From: Isoalcanivorax pacificus W11-5
GTDB lineage: Bacteria > Pseudomonadota > Gammaproteobacteria > Pseudomonadales > Alcanivoracaceae
Assembly: GCF_000299335.2 (NCBI RefSeq)
Contig: NZ_CP004387.1
Span: 3,922,994 to 3,986,993 of the forward strand
Direction of reading: 5' to 3'
DNA: 64,000 nt
Position numbers and translations under genes: made by a program. The notes beneath the pieces are model-generated. The model did not search any database, was not told the DNA's origin, and saw only the letters and a list, made by a program, of their open reading frames with translations. Shown here in pieces: positions 18,694-26,172 of the stretch (position 1 is its first letter; each line of letters starts with the position of its first letter).

Positions 18694-19074
18694 ATGCAAG
18701 AAACCCGCCGCCTGCGCGCGGCGTGGCTGTTGGCGGGCCTGCTGGCGGGCGGCAGCACCTTCGCTGCCGAACGGCTGCCGGAGTCCGCGCCGGGTGATGA
18801 GCCGGTGGGCCGAGACATGGCCGAACGGTTTCCCGCGCCGGTGATGGATGCCGAGGAGATGGAGCGGCTGTTTCTGGAAACGCCGCTGTTGATCGAACCG
18901 GAAGAAACCCGCCGTGGCGGTGGGCGCACACTGCCGGACCAGCAACGTTACGCAGAGCAGGATCCGAGTTTTCTCGAGCGTCTGCGCAGCCAGGGCACCG
19001 TGGCCCCGCCGCCGCCACCGGAGCAGGTCACCCCGCCACCGCCCCCGGTGGGCATTCCCGTGCGCGAACTCTGA
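18694..19074 (+). CDS. Small proline-rich secreted protein, unknown function
   Basis: Beginning at MQETRRLRAAWLLAGLLAGG there is a signal peptide ending FAA-E near residue 25. A short acidic mature part of about 100 residues follows, ending in a proline-rich tail with two PPPPP clusters (near residues 103-118). I recognise no domain. Proline-rich ends of this kind often span the periplasm or bind partners. It converges on znuA, and the two stops are adjacent with no room for a terminator. Confidence 0.6.
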   Translation: MQETRRLRAAWLLAGLLAGGSTFAAERLPESAPGDEPVGRDMAERFPAPVMDAEEMERLFLETPLLIEPEETRRGGGRTLPDQQRYAEQDPSFLERLRSQGTVAPPPPPEQVTPPPPPVGIPVREL

Positions 19075-19965
19075 TCAGGGCGCCGTCAGGCACTGGCTGA
19101 ACAGGCCTTGCAGGTGGGTCAGCAACCCGCTGTAGGTGCCGCCAGCCACATCCCGGCCGAGCGGATCGGCCTGCACCAGCCGACACTGGTCACGGCACAA
19201 CCGCTCCAGCAATGCCCGCCGCGCTTCCGGCTCCGCCATCACGCAATGCACTTGCTGCGCCTGCAAGGTGCTGCTGAGTTCCACGAAACGCCGGCTGCTG
19301 GCCGAGGCCTCGATGTTGTGGTTGATCACCAGCGGACGGCGCACGCCGAAGGCATCTGAAAAATAGGCCCAGGCGTCGTGATGGCTGAGGTACGGCGTGC
19401 CCGCCACCGGCGCCAGCGCAGCACGCACGGCGGCTTCCGTTTCGGTCAGCGCGGCGTCAAACAGCGCCACACGTTGCACCACCTCATCACGCGACAATCC
19501 GAGCGCATCTGCCTCGGCCGGCAACGCCTGCGCGAGACGCCGCATGTTGGCCGGGTACAACCACAGGTGTGGATCAAGCAGCCCGTGGTGGTGGGCATCG
19601 TCGTCGTGGTGATGGTCGTGGCCTTCATCGCCGTCGCGCCGGTACACGCCATCAAGATCCGTCAGCGCCAGCTGGCGGCCGGCATGGCGCTTCAGCAACC
19701 CGGCCATGCCCGGCTCGGCGTCGGCGCCGAGCCAGACCAGCAGATCCGCTTCGCGCACCTGCCTTGCCTGGCCCGGTGTGAACGAGGCGTTGTGCGGGGT
19801 CTGGTTCGGCAGCATCAGCGTCTCGACGCGTACCGCATCACCCAGCACTTCGCGCAGCAGCATCGCCACCGGTTCGGTACTCGCCAGCACCTTTGGACGG
19901 GACACTTCGGCGGCAGCGACGACGCCATTCAGGCACAACAGCAGGGCCGCGAGCAAAACACGCAT
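19075..19965 (-). CDS. znuA: Zinc ABC transporter, periplasmic binding protein ZnuA
   Basis: The 296-residue protein has a signal peptide ending VAA-A near residue 18, a first zinc-ligand region TLMLPNQTPHNASFTPGQA, an acidic histidine-rich loop (GHDHHHDDDAHHH near 117-129), then DPHLWLYPAN, YLSHHDAWAYFSDAF and a final Cys pair. These are the marks of cluster A-I ZnuA. It captures periplasmic Zn2+ for ZnuBC. It is divergent from znuCB, as in many gammaproteobacteria. The zur repressor gene usually nearby is not in this cluster. Confidence 0.96.
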   Translation of the reverse strand: MRVLLAALLLCLNGVVAAAEVSRPKVLASTEPVAMLLREVLGDAVRVETLMLPNQTPHNASFTPGQARQVREADLLVWLGADAEPGMAGLLKRHAGRQLALTDLDGVYRRDGDEGHDHHHDDDAHHHGLLDPHLWLYPANMRRLAQALPAEADALGLSRDEVVQRVALFDAALTETEAAVRAALAPVAGTPYLSHHDAWAYFSDAFGVRRPLVINHNIEASASSRRFVELSSTLQAQQVHCVMAEPEARRALLERLCRDQCRLVQADPLGRDVAGGTYSGLLTHLQGLFSQCLTAP

Positions 19966-20046
19966 GGAAACTCCGGTGAATAAAACAGGCCGCGTAGTAT
20001 ATCATCGGCGCTCCACCGAATACGCCGCTGACACAGGCTTTGATGC
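19966..20046. promoter_or_regulatory. znuA/znuCB divergent control region
   Basis: These 81 bases must carry both promoters. The only AT-rich core is AGTATATCAT at about 19995-20004, a partial dyad of the kind found in Zur boxes and also a possible -10 element. No zur gene is in view and the dyad is imperfect. The Zur-site reading is therefore an inference from the genes it separates. Confidence 0.35.
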
Positions 20047-20838
20047 ATGGCCGCACCCCGCCCCGTCCCCGACACCACCGATGCACCGCTGATTGCGCTG
20101 CATGACGTGGCAGTGCGCTTCGGCCAGCAGGAAGTGCTCAGTGACATCCATCTCGCCCTGCACAGCGGCCGCATCACCACGCTGATCGGCCCCAATGGCG
20201 CGGGCAAGTCCACCCTGGCGCGGGTGATCCTCGGCATCGTGCCGCCCAGCCGGGGGCGGGTGACCCGGCGCACCGGCCTGCGTATCGGCTACATGCCGCA
20301 GCGGATCAAGATCGACGACAGCCTGCCGCTGACCGTGGACGGTTTTCTGGCGCTGGGCATGGCTGGCGCGACCCGCGCGCGGCGTGATGCCCTGGGCCGC
20401 GCCGGCGTGGCACATCTGCGCCGGCGTGCGGTGCAGGCGCTGTCCGGCGGCGAAATGCAGCGCGTGCTGCTGGCCCGGGCACTGCTGCGCAAACCGGACC
20501 TGCTGGTGCTGGACGAGCCCGCCCAGGGCGTGGACGTGGCCGGCCAGGATGCACTCTACGGCCTGCTGGCCGAAGTGCGCGATGAACTGCGCTGCGGCAT
20601 TCTGCTGATCTCCCACGACCTGCACCTGGTGATGGCCGCCACCGATGACGTGGTGTGCCTGCACCATCACATCTGCTGCTCCGGCACGCCGGAAGCCGTC
20701 AGCCGCGATCCGGCCTTCCGCGACATGTTCCCCGGTCACCCGGCGACGAACCTGGCGCTGTACACGCATGAGCATGACCACGAGCACGACCTGCACGGCA
20801 ACGTGGATTGCGCGGAGCATCATCACCATGATCATTGA
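20047..20838 (+). CDS. znuC: Zinc ABC transporter ATP-binding protein ZnuC
   Basis: The 263-residue ABC ATPase has Walker A GPNGAGKST (near 58-66), signature LSGGEMQRVLLARALL, Walker B LLVLDEPAQGVD and an H-loop LISHDLHLV. The last 20 residues are histidine-rich (HEHDHEHDLHG and HHHHDH), a feature of several ZnuC proteins that may sense or ferry zinc. The stop overlaps the znuB start by 11 bases, so the histidine tail codons also carry the znuB start. It acts on the cytoplasmic face of ZnuB. Confidence 0.96.
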   Translation: MAAPRPVPDTTDAPLIALHDVAVRFGQQEVLSDIHLALHSGRITTLIGPNGAGKSTLARVILGIVPPSRGRVTRRTGLRIGYMPQRIKIDDSLPLTVDGFLALGMAGATRARRDALGRAGVAHLRRRAVQALSGGEMQRVLLARALLRKPDLLVLDEPAQGVDVAGQDALYGLLAEVRDELRCGILLISHDLHLVMAATDDVVCLHHHICCSGTPEAVSRDPAFRDMFPGHPATNLALYTHEHDHEHDLHGNVDCAEHHHHDH

Positions 20839-21616
20839 GCTGTTGCTGCTGCCACTGCTGGCCGGCCTGGCCGTGGCCGCCGTCGCCGGGCCAATGGGCG
20901 CCTTCGTGGTGTGGCGGCGCATGGCGTTCTTCGGTGACACGCTGGCGCACGGCGCCCTGCTCGGTGCCGCCTTCGGGCTGGCGTTCGGCCTGGCGCTGTA
21001 TCCGGCCGTGGTGCTCTGCTGCCTGGTGCTGGCACTGACGCTGGTGGCCCTGCAACAGCAACAGATCATCGCCAGCGACACACTGCTCGGCATCGTGGCA
21101 CACACCACGCTGGCACTGGGCGTGATCGCGATCAGCCTGCTGCCATCGGTGCAGGTGGACCTGTTCGGTTTTCTGTTCGGTGATCTGCTGGCCGTCAGCG
21201 GCCGTGACATTGTCTGGCTGTGGAGTGGCGCACTGGTGATCCTGCTGCTCACCGTGCTGAACTGGCGCCGCCTGCTGAGTATCACCGTGAACGAGGAACT
21301 GGCGCGCGTGGAAGGCATCAACGTGGCCGCCACCCGCACCCTGCTGATGCTGATGCTGGCGTTGCTGATCGCCGGCGCCATCCGCACCGTCGGCGTATTG
21401 CTGATCACTTCCCTGCTGATCATCCCCGCCGCCAGCGCCCGGCGTCTGTCGCGCACCCCCGCCCAGATGGCGATGCTGGCGAGCCTGCTCGGGGCCTTCG
21501 CCGTGATCGGCGGGCTGGCCCTGAGCTGGTTTGCAGATACGCCCGTCGGCCCCTCCATCGTGGTGGCCGCCGCCAGCATCTTCGTGCTCTCCCTGCTGGC
21601 ACCGAGAGCGGCCTGA
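20828..21616 (+). CDS. znuB: Zinc ABC transporter permease ZnuB
   Basis: From MIIELLLLPLLAG the protein is 262 residues with about eight hydrophobic segments and the family hallmark MAFFGDTLAHGALLGAA near residue 35. GVLLITSLLIIPAASA lies near residue 190. It is the membrane channel of the zinc importer with ZnuA and ZnuC. The open frame begins upstream inside znuC, but the ATG at 20828 is the family start and gives the overlapping translationally coupled arrangement. Confidence 0.95.
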   Translation: MIIELLLLPLLAGLAVAAVAGPMGAFVVWRRMAFFGDTLAHGALLGAAFGLAFGLALYPAVVLCCLVLALTLVALQQQQIIASDTLLGIVAHTTLALGVIAISLLPSVQVDLFGFLFGDLLAVSGRDIVWLWSGALVILLLTVLNWRRLLSITVNEELARVEGINVAATRTLLMLMLALLIAGAIRTVGVLLITSLLIIPAASARRLSRTPAQMAMLASLLGAFAVIGGLALSWFADTPVGPSIVVAAASIFVLSLLAPRAA

Positions 21617-21824
21617 CGGCGGTTTTCGGTCTTCTCGTGTGCTCGTTTCCGCCCCTTCCGTAACACCCCCTCACACCCTGTGCATTTCACACACCCAAGC
21701 GCACTGAACCGTTACATGAGGTAAATCAGTGCCTACATATTGCCCACGCCGCGCTGCCTATAGTCATGAGTGGGCGGGGGTCCCTCCGCAATCGTGGGAA
21801 ATATCTGGCAATGAGGGTTACACA

Positions 21825-23813
21825 ATGAACGGAATCTTTGCTCGGGGCGCCCTGCTGGGCGCGGTGCTGTTCGCACTGGCCGCCTGTGGCGGCGGGGGCG
21901 GCAGCAGCAACAACGCGGGAAGCGGCGGCAACCCACCCGCGGAGCCGGCGTCACCTGCCACTGAACTGACCAGCACCGAAAACGAATTTACCGAAGCGTT
22001 CTGCCCGTCCGCGGTGACCGGCCAGGTAGAGGGCCAGATTTCAGCGACCGACTGCCAGGCAGAAGCTTCCTCCGGCATCCCCGGCCTCAATGGCAATGTC
22101 CTGGCGCGTTTCTGCCCGGAAGCCGCCGAGGATTTCGCCGTCATCACCCATGACGACAATGGCCTGACCGTGCTGCCGATGGACTTCGGCCCGGCCTGTC
22201 TGCAGGAGCTCGCCGGCATGCTCGGCAATCTGGAAGACCTGCTCGGCGGCGACGGCGGCAATCCGCTGCTGACCGCGCTGTGCCCGACGGCGTCCATGAG
22301 CAACGAATTCAACCCGGCCGACTGCCTGACCGAGGCCCTGAGCCTGGGCAATGGCGACCTGCCGGGCCTGTCTGAACTGACCGAACTGGTCGGCCAGATT
22401 CCGGTACTCGGCGACATCATCGGCGCCCTGATGGGCGGCGGGCTGCCGGGCGAATTCCCGGGCCTGGACGGTCTGTGCGACCCGACCGATCCGCTCGGCT
22501 GCCTCAGCGCGCTGGCGGAGCTGCTGAATCCGCTGACCGACGCACTGGACCAGGTGCCGGTGCTGGGCGACCTGATCAACGGCCTGCTCAGCGGCGAGTT
22601 GCCGGGCGGTGGCCTGCCGGGTGGCGGCGATCTGCCGGGCCTGGATCAGCTGGCCGGCCTGCTGGCCCCGCTGACCGGGCTGCTGGGTGAAATTCCGGTG
22701 CTGGGTGACGTGATCAACCAGCTGCTTGGCGCCCTGCTGGGCGGCGGCACCCCGGGCGGCGAACTGCCGCAGCTGCCGGGCCTGGGCGATCTGTGTGATC
22801 CCGCTGATCCACTGAGCTGCCTGGCCGCACTGTCTGACTTGCTGGGCCCGCTCACCGGCCTGCTGGACCAGGTGCCGGTGCTGGGTGACCTGATCAACGG
22901 CCTGCTCAGCGGCGAACTGCCGGGCGGTGGCCTGCCGGGTGGCGGCGATCTGCCGGGCCTGGAACAACTCTCTGAACTGCTGGCCCCGCTGACCGGTCTG
23001 GTTGAGGAAATCCCGGTGCTGGGTGATGTGGTCAACGGCCTGCTCGGCGCCCTGATGGGCGGCGGCACGCCAGGCGAACTGCCGGGCCTGCCCGACCTGG
23101 GCGAACTGTGCGACCCAACCGACCCGCTGAGCTGCCTGACCGCACTGTCTGACCTGCTGGCACCCCTCACCGGCCTGCTGGACCAGGTGCCGGTGCTGGG
23201 TGATCTGATCAACGGCATTCTCAGCGGTGAACTGCCGGGCGGTGGCCTGCCGGGCGGCGGTGACCTGCCGGGCCTGGAACAACTCTCTGAACTGCTGGCC
23301 CCGCTGACCGGTCTGGTCGGTGAAGTGCCGGTCCTCGGCGACATCATCAACCAGTTGCTGGCGCCGCTGCTGGGCGGCGGCACCCCGGGCGGCGAACTGC
23401 CCGACCTGGGCGGCCTGTGCGACCCGGCCGACCCGTTGAGCTGCCTGGGTGCGCTGACCGAACTGCTCGCCCCGCTGACTGACGCGGTGGCACAAGTGCC
23501 CGTGCTGGGTGATGTGGTCAATGGCCTGCTGGATGCCCTGCTCTCCGGCGGCACCCCGGCACTGCCGGGCATTCCGGACCTGGAAGCGCTCTGCGGCGAC
23601 GCCGCTGACCCGCTGCAATGCCTGCTGTCAGTCGAGCAACTGCAACCGATCACCGATCTGCTGACGCAGATTCCGGTGGTCGGCGACATCCTCGACGGCC
23701 TGCTCGGCGGCGTGCTGGGTGGCGGCACGGGCGGCGGCAGCGGTACGCCGCTGGACGACCTGCCGATCCTCGGCCCGATTCTGGGGCCGATCCTTGGTGG
23801 CCTGTTCGGTTAA
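21825..23813 (+). CDS. Large tandem-repeat lipoprotein, unknown function
   Basis: The 662-residue product starts MNGIFARGALLGAVLFAL and has a lipobox LAAC (Cys21) followed by a glycine/serine linker, so it is a lipoprotein. Residues about 218 to 590 are tandem repeats: three full units of 106, 105 and 103 residues, then a shortened unit. Each has a Cys pair (CDPxDPLSCL), an amphipathic helix with DQVPVLGDLINGLLSGELPG, a glycine run and a second helix (EIPVLGDVVNGLL). PVLGD or PVVGD occurs nine times. The C-terminus is glycine-rich with GPILGPILGG. GAGG sits just before the ATG. No known domain is recognised. A surface, adhesive or matrix role is a guess from lipidation, repeats and Cys pairs. 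Confidence 0.85.
   Translation: MNGIFARGALLGAVLFALAACGGGGGSSNNAGSGGNPPAEPASPATELTSTENEFTEAFCPSAVTGQVEGQISATDCQAEASSGIPGLNGNVLARFCPEAAEDFAVITHDDNGLTVLPMDFGPACLQELAGMLGNLEDLLGGDGGNPLLTALCPTASMSNEFNPADCLTEALSLGNGDLPGLSELTELVGQIPVLGDIIGALMGGGLPGEFPGLDGLCDPTDPLGCLSALAELLNPLTDALDQVPVLGDLINGLLSGELPGGGLPGGGDLPGLDQLAGLLAPLTGLLGEIPVLGDVINQLLGALLGGGTPGGELPQLPGLGDLCDPADPLSCLAALSDLLGPLTGLLDQVPVLGDLINGLLSGELPGGGLPGGGDLPGLEQLSELLAPLTGLVEEIPVLGDVVNGLLGALMGGGTPGELPGLPDLGELCDPTDPLSCLTALSDLLAPLTGLLDQVPVLGDLINGILSGELPGGGLPGGGDLPGLEQLSELLAPLTGLVGEVPVLGDIINQLLAPLLGGGTPGGELPDLGGLCDPADPLSCLGALTELLAPLTDAVAQVPVLGDVVNGLLDALLSGGTPALPGIPDLEALCGDAADPLQCLLSVEQLQPITDLLTQIPVVGDILDGLLGGVLGGGTGGGSGTPLDDLPILGPILGPILGGLFG
22476..23591 (+). 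repeat. In-frame tandem repeats of the lipoprotein gene
   Basis: Unit starts, read at the first Cys codon, are 22476, 22794, 23109 and 23418, giving periods of 318, 315 and 309 bases and a truncated last unit of about 173. Units are close to identical at the DNA level over the glycine-rich segment that encodes LPGGGLPGGGDLPGL. That points to recent duplication or gene conversion and makes the copy number potentially variable. Confidence 0.85.
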
Positions 23814-23867
23814 GGCCGCACTGCTCGCACCAGAGAAAGGGGCCGTCCCAGGCCCCTGCCCCAAAGA

Positions 23868-23907
23868 CCGTGGTCACGACAACGAGGCACTCGTGCCGTG
23901 ACCACGG
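23868..23907. terminator. Large inverted repeat after the repeat lipoprotein
   Basis: Perfect 11-base arms CCGTGGTCACG and CGTGACCACGG enclose an 18-base loop that itself contains ACGAG/CTCGT. A smaller stem AGGGGCC/GGCCCCT lies just before it. There is no T-run, so this is a terminator-like or cruciform structure between convergent genes. Confidence 0.5.
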
Positions 23908-23945
23908 GCTCTCTCCCCCTCCTGCATCACCACCCCGCATCGCCG

Positions 23946-24305
23946 TCAGCGCGTCACGAACGCCGCGCACAACAGCAGGCAGAACAGGCCGGCGGCAAAC
24001 TTCGGCTCGTGGTAGTCCATGAACAGAAAGGTGATCGCCAGCCATCCCAGCGCGGCGGCCACAGACAGGAGCAGCACCGGCGTTTCGGCCAGCACGCTCA
24101 TTGCCCGCCAGGCCAGATACAGCCCAAGCAGCCCGAACACAACCTGACCCAGCGCAAACGCGGTATTTAACCCGTAATACAGCGTCGCCTCCGGTCCCGG
24201 CGCGCGCGTGCCGCGCAGGTACTGGGACACCACATCAACACTGAAATGAAGCAGCCCACTCAGCGCCAGCCAACCGTAGGCGGCATAGACAAGATACTGG
24301 TGCAT
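23946..24305 (-). CDS. Small integral membrane protein, unknown
   Basis: The 119-residue protein has about four hydrophobic segments: YAAYGWLALSGLLHF, AFALGQVVFGLLGLYLAW, VLLLSVAAALGWLAITFLF and FAAGLFCLLLCAAF. A short loop DYHEPKF lies before the last. I recognise no family. It is immediately downstream of the SDR gene on the same strand (33 bases), so it is probably co-transcribed and controlled by the adjacent TetR operator. Confidence 0.65.
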   Translation of the reverse strand: MHQYLVYAAYGWLALSGLLHFSVDVVSQYLRGTRAPGPEATLYYGLNTAFALGQVVFGLLGLYLAWRAMSVLAETPVLLLSVAAALGWLAITFLFMDYHEPKFAAGLFCLLLCAAFVTR

Positions 24306-24338
24306 GATAATTCCTCCCCGTGCGCCGAAAGACGCGAC

Positions 24339-25256
24339 TCAGCCGTTATGCACCACGCCGGCAAGCCGTTCTGATTCAGCCCAGAGCCTTGCCGCGCTGT
24401 CCGCCTCAGCTGCCTGCGGCGGGATCTTGGCAGCGACGGGATAGCCACGCGTTTCACCTAGCTTGTCCGGGCCGTAATAGGCACCGCCGCGGGCCTGTGC
24501 CGAGGTTGCGGCAAACAACGTTGGCAAGGCACCCTGCGCCGCCGGCTGGAACAGAAACCACAGAAAGCGACGCGCCATGCCCGCAGCACTCCAGGCACCG
24601 GCACCGTTGGGCAACAGCTCCGTGCGCGCAATCCCCGGATGCACCGCGATGCTCTGGATACCCCAGCCGGCCGCCTCGCTGCGACGCTGCAACTCAAATG
24701 CGTACATCAGGCAGGCCAGCTTCGACTGGCTGTAGGCGACCATGGGCCGGTAAGCGCGCGCCGACTGCAAGTCGTCGAAATCGATCGTGCCGCTGCGGGC
24801 GGCAATACTGGAGGTATTGATGACACGCGCTGACGCACTCTGGCGCAGCAGAGGCAGCAGCTGGGCGGTCAACGCAACATGCCCCAGATAATTGGTGCCG
24901 AACTGCAACTCGAACCCGTCGGCGGTCAGCTGGCGCGTCGGCGGCGTCATCACCGCAGCGTTGTTGATCAGCAGATCAAGCCGGGGGCGTGCTTCCCGCA
25001 GACGTTTCCCAAATGCCGTAACGGACGCCAGGCTGGCGAGGTCCAGCATCTCGAACCCTGCCCGGGCATCCGGCACATGCTGACGGATCTGATTGACGGC
25101 CGCCTCGCCCCTGGCGCGGTTTCGGCCCGCCAGGATCACCTCCGCGCCCGCACTGGCCAGTGCCAGAGCGGCCTGATATCCAAGCCCGCCCGTGCCGGTG
25201 ATGATCGCGGTGCGACCGCGTTGGGCGGGGATATCCGCCATCGTCCAGTTCGCCAT
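24339..25256 (-). CDS. Short-chain dehydrogenase/reductase
   Basis: From MANWTMADIPAQRGRTAIITG the protein is 305 residues. It has the classical Rossmann site TGTGGLGY (consensus TGxxxGxG), DLLINNAAVM for NNAG, and the catalytic Ser (NTSSIAARSG) and Tyr-x-x-x-Lys (YSQSKLA). The C-terminal part resembles the retinol dehydrogenase/WW-oxidoreductase type of SDR. The substrate is unknown. It is divergent from a TetR gene across a double operator, so it is probably induced by the ligand of that regulator. The upstream in-frame ATG at 25319 lies inside the operator and is unlikely. Confidence 0.9.
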   Translation of the reverse strand: MANWTMADIPAQRGRTAIITGTGGLGYQAALALASAGAEVILAGRNRARGEAAVNQIRQHVPDARAGFEMLDLASLASVTAFGKRLREARPRLDLLINNAAVMTPPTRQLTADGFELQFGTNYLGHVALTAQLLPLLRQSASARVINTSSIAARSGTIDFDDLQSARAYRPMVAYSQSKLACLMYAFELQRRSEAAGWGIQSIAVHPGIARTELLPNGAGAWSAAGMARRFLWFLFQPAAQGALPTLFAATSAQARGGAYYGPDKLGETRGYPVAAKIPPQAAEADSAARLWAESERLAGVVHNG

Positions 25257-25291
25257 ATCTTTGCCTCGCAAGGGATGGGCACGGTAAGCTA

Positions 25292-25332
25292 AGTGCACAA
25301 TCAAATGCACTGAGTGCAAAATTTAATGCACT
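25292..25332. promoter_or_regulatory. Tandem palindromic operators of the SDR/TetR pair
   Basis: Two near-identical 20-base palindromes, AGTGCA-N8-TGCACT, occupy 25292-25311 and 25313-25332 with one base between them. Their centres are 21 bp apart, two helical turns, so two dimers would bind on the same face. They lie in the divergent promoter region between the SDR and TetR genes. This is the pattern of an autoregulated TetR-controlled locus. Confidence 0.88.
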
Positions 25333-25360
25333 TGGTGCACCATTGCAACAGGCCGCCCGA

Positions 25361-25984
25361 ATGCCAGAGACCCTCCCCACCGCGAACACCGCGCCCGGCG
25401 AAGGCTTGCGGGAGCGCAAACGCCGCGAAACACGTCAGCGCATCGCCGAAACCGGGCTGCGCCTGTTCCTGGCCAACGGCTACGAAGGCACGACGCTGGA
25501 CACCATCGCGGCAGAAGCCGGCATCTCGCGCCGCACGTTTTTCTCCTACTTCAAATCGAAGGACGACATTGTCCTGTTCTGGATGGACGCCAATTGGGCC
25601 AGCATCTATACCGAGCTATTGAAGGTATCGCCGGACGTGGCGCCACTGGACGCCGTCTGCGACGTGATGCTGGAACACAGCGCCCGCTATACGGCGGAGG
25701 AAATGACGGCCATCGACAGGCTGATGCGTTCAAGCGACTCCCTGCTTTCCCTCAAGCCGGCGTTCTACGCCAAACAGGAACAGGCGCTTTTCAGCACCCT
25801 TTGCGAGGTCTGGCGACAGCCGGAACGGCGTGCCGCCCTGCACATGGTGGCGATGGTATCCATCGGTGCCGTGCGATTGGCGACTCAGGCGTGGAACGAT
25901 CAGGGCAGCCAGCGACAGCCGGTAGCAGCGCTGCTCAAGCAAGCCTTCGATGGCTTGAAAGCCGAGATTCAATCAGCGTCCTGA
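25361..25984 (+). CDS. TetR-family regulator of the adjacent SDR gene
   Basis: Using the ATG at 25361 (MPETLPTANTAP) the protein is 207 residues. A TTG 18 bases upstream is possible. The DNA-binding domain reads RIAETGLRLFLANGYEGTTLD and then ISRRTFFSYFKSKDDIVLFW at about residues 28-70. The C-terminal domain is of the TetR_C type seen in acyl- or mycofactocin-like regulators. It begins 29 bases after the second operator palindrome, so autorepression is very likely. Confidence 0.92.
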   Translation: MPETLPTANTAPGEGLRERKRRETRQRIAETGLRLFLANGYEGTTLDTIAAEAGISRRTFFSYFKSKDDIVLFWMDANWASIYTELLKVSPDVAPLDAVCDVMLEHSARYTAEEMTAIDRLMRSSDSLLSLKPAFYAKQEQALFSTLCEVWRQPERRAALHMVAMVSIGAVRLATQAWNDQGSQRQPVAALLKQAFDGLKAEIQSAS

Positions 25985-26133
25985 CCCGGCTGCCCGGCAC
26001 GCCGCGCCGGCAAACCCCCTGCCCGGATTTTGCGTGATGTGGGCGCAGGCGTGCTCTGGGCTTGCGGCTGGACCGATGCTGCTGTGCGTGTCCCAAACCT
26101 GCTCCGATGGTGATGGTGACTCTTTCGCCAATC

Positions 26134-26168
26134 TGTGCAAATATGGACATCAACTCCAAATTTGCACA
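26134..26168. promoter_or_regulatory. 35-base inverted repeat before the DUF4143 ATPase
   Basis: TGTGCAAAT and ATTTGCACA, perfect 9-base arms, are separated by 17 bases and end 4 bases before the likely start codon at 26173. It could be a repressor site, or a hairpin in the leader that hides the start. The arm shares the GTGCAAA core with the TetR operators 0.8 kb upstream. Confidence 0.6.
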
Positions 26169-26172
26169 AGCC

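Noticed and set aside
22476-23591. Tandem repeats as a CRISPR array
   Set aside because: Units are about 310 bases long, stay in frame and encode protein. No spacer/repeat alternation of CRISPR size exists.
22041-23728. Long antisense frames opposite the repeat lipoprotein
   Set aside because: They translate the periodic DNA of the repeats in other frames. The lipobox, Cys pairs and helix periodicity are all in the plus frame.
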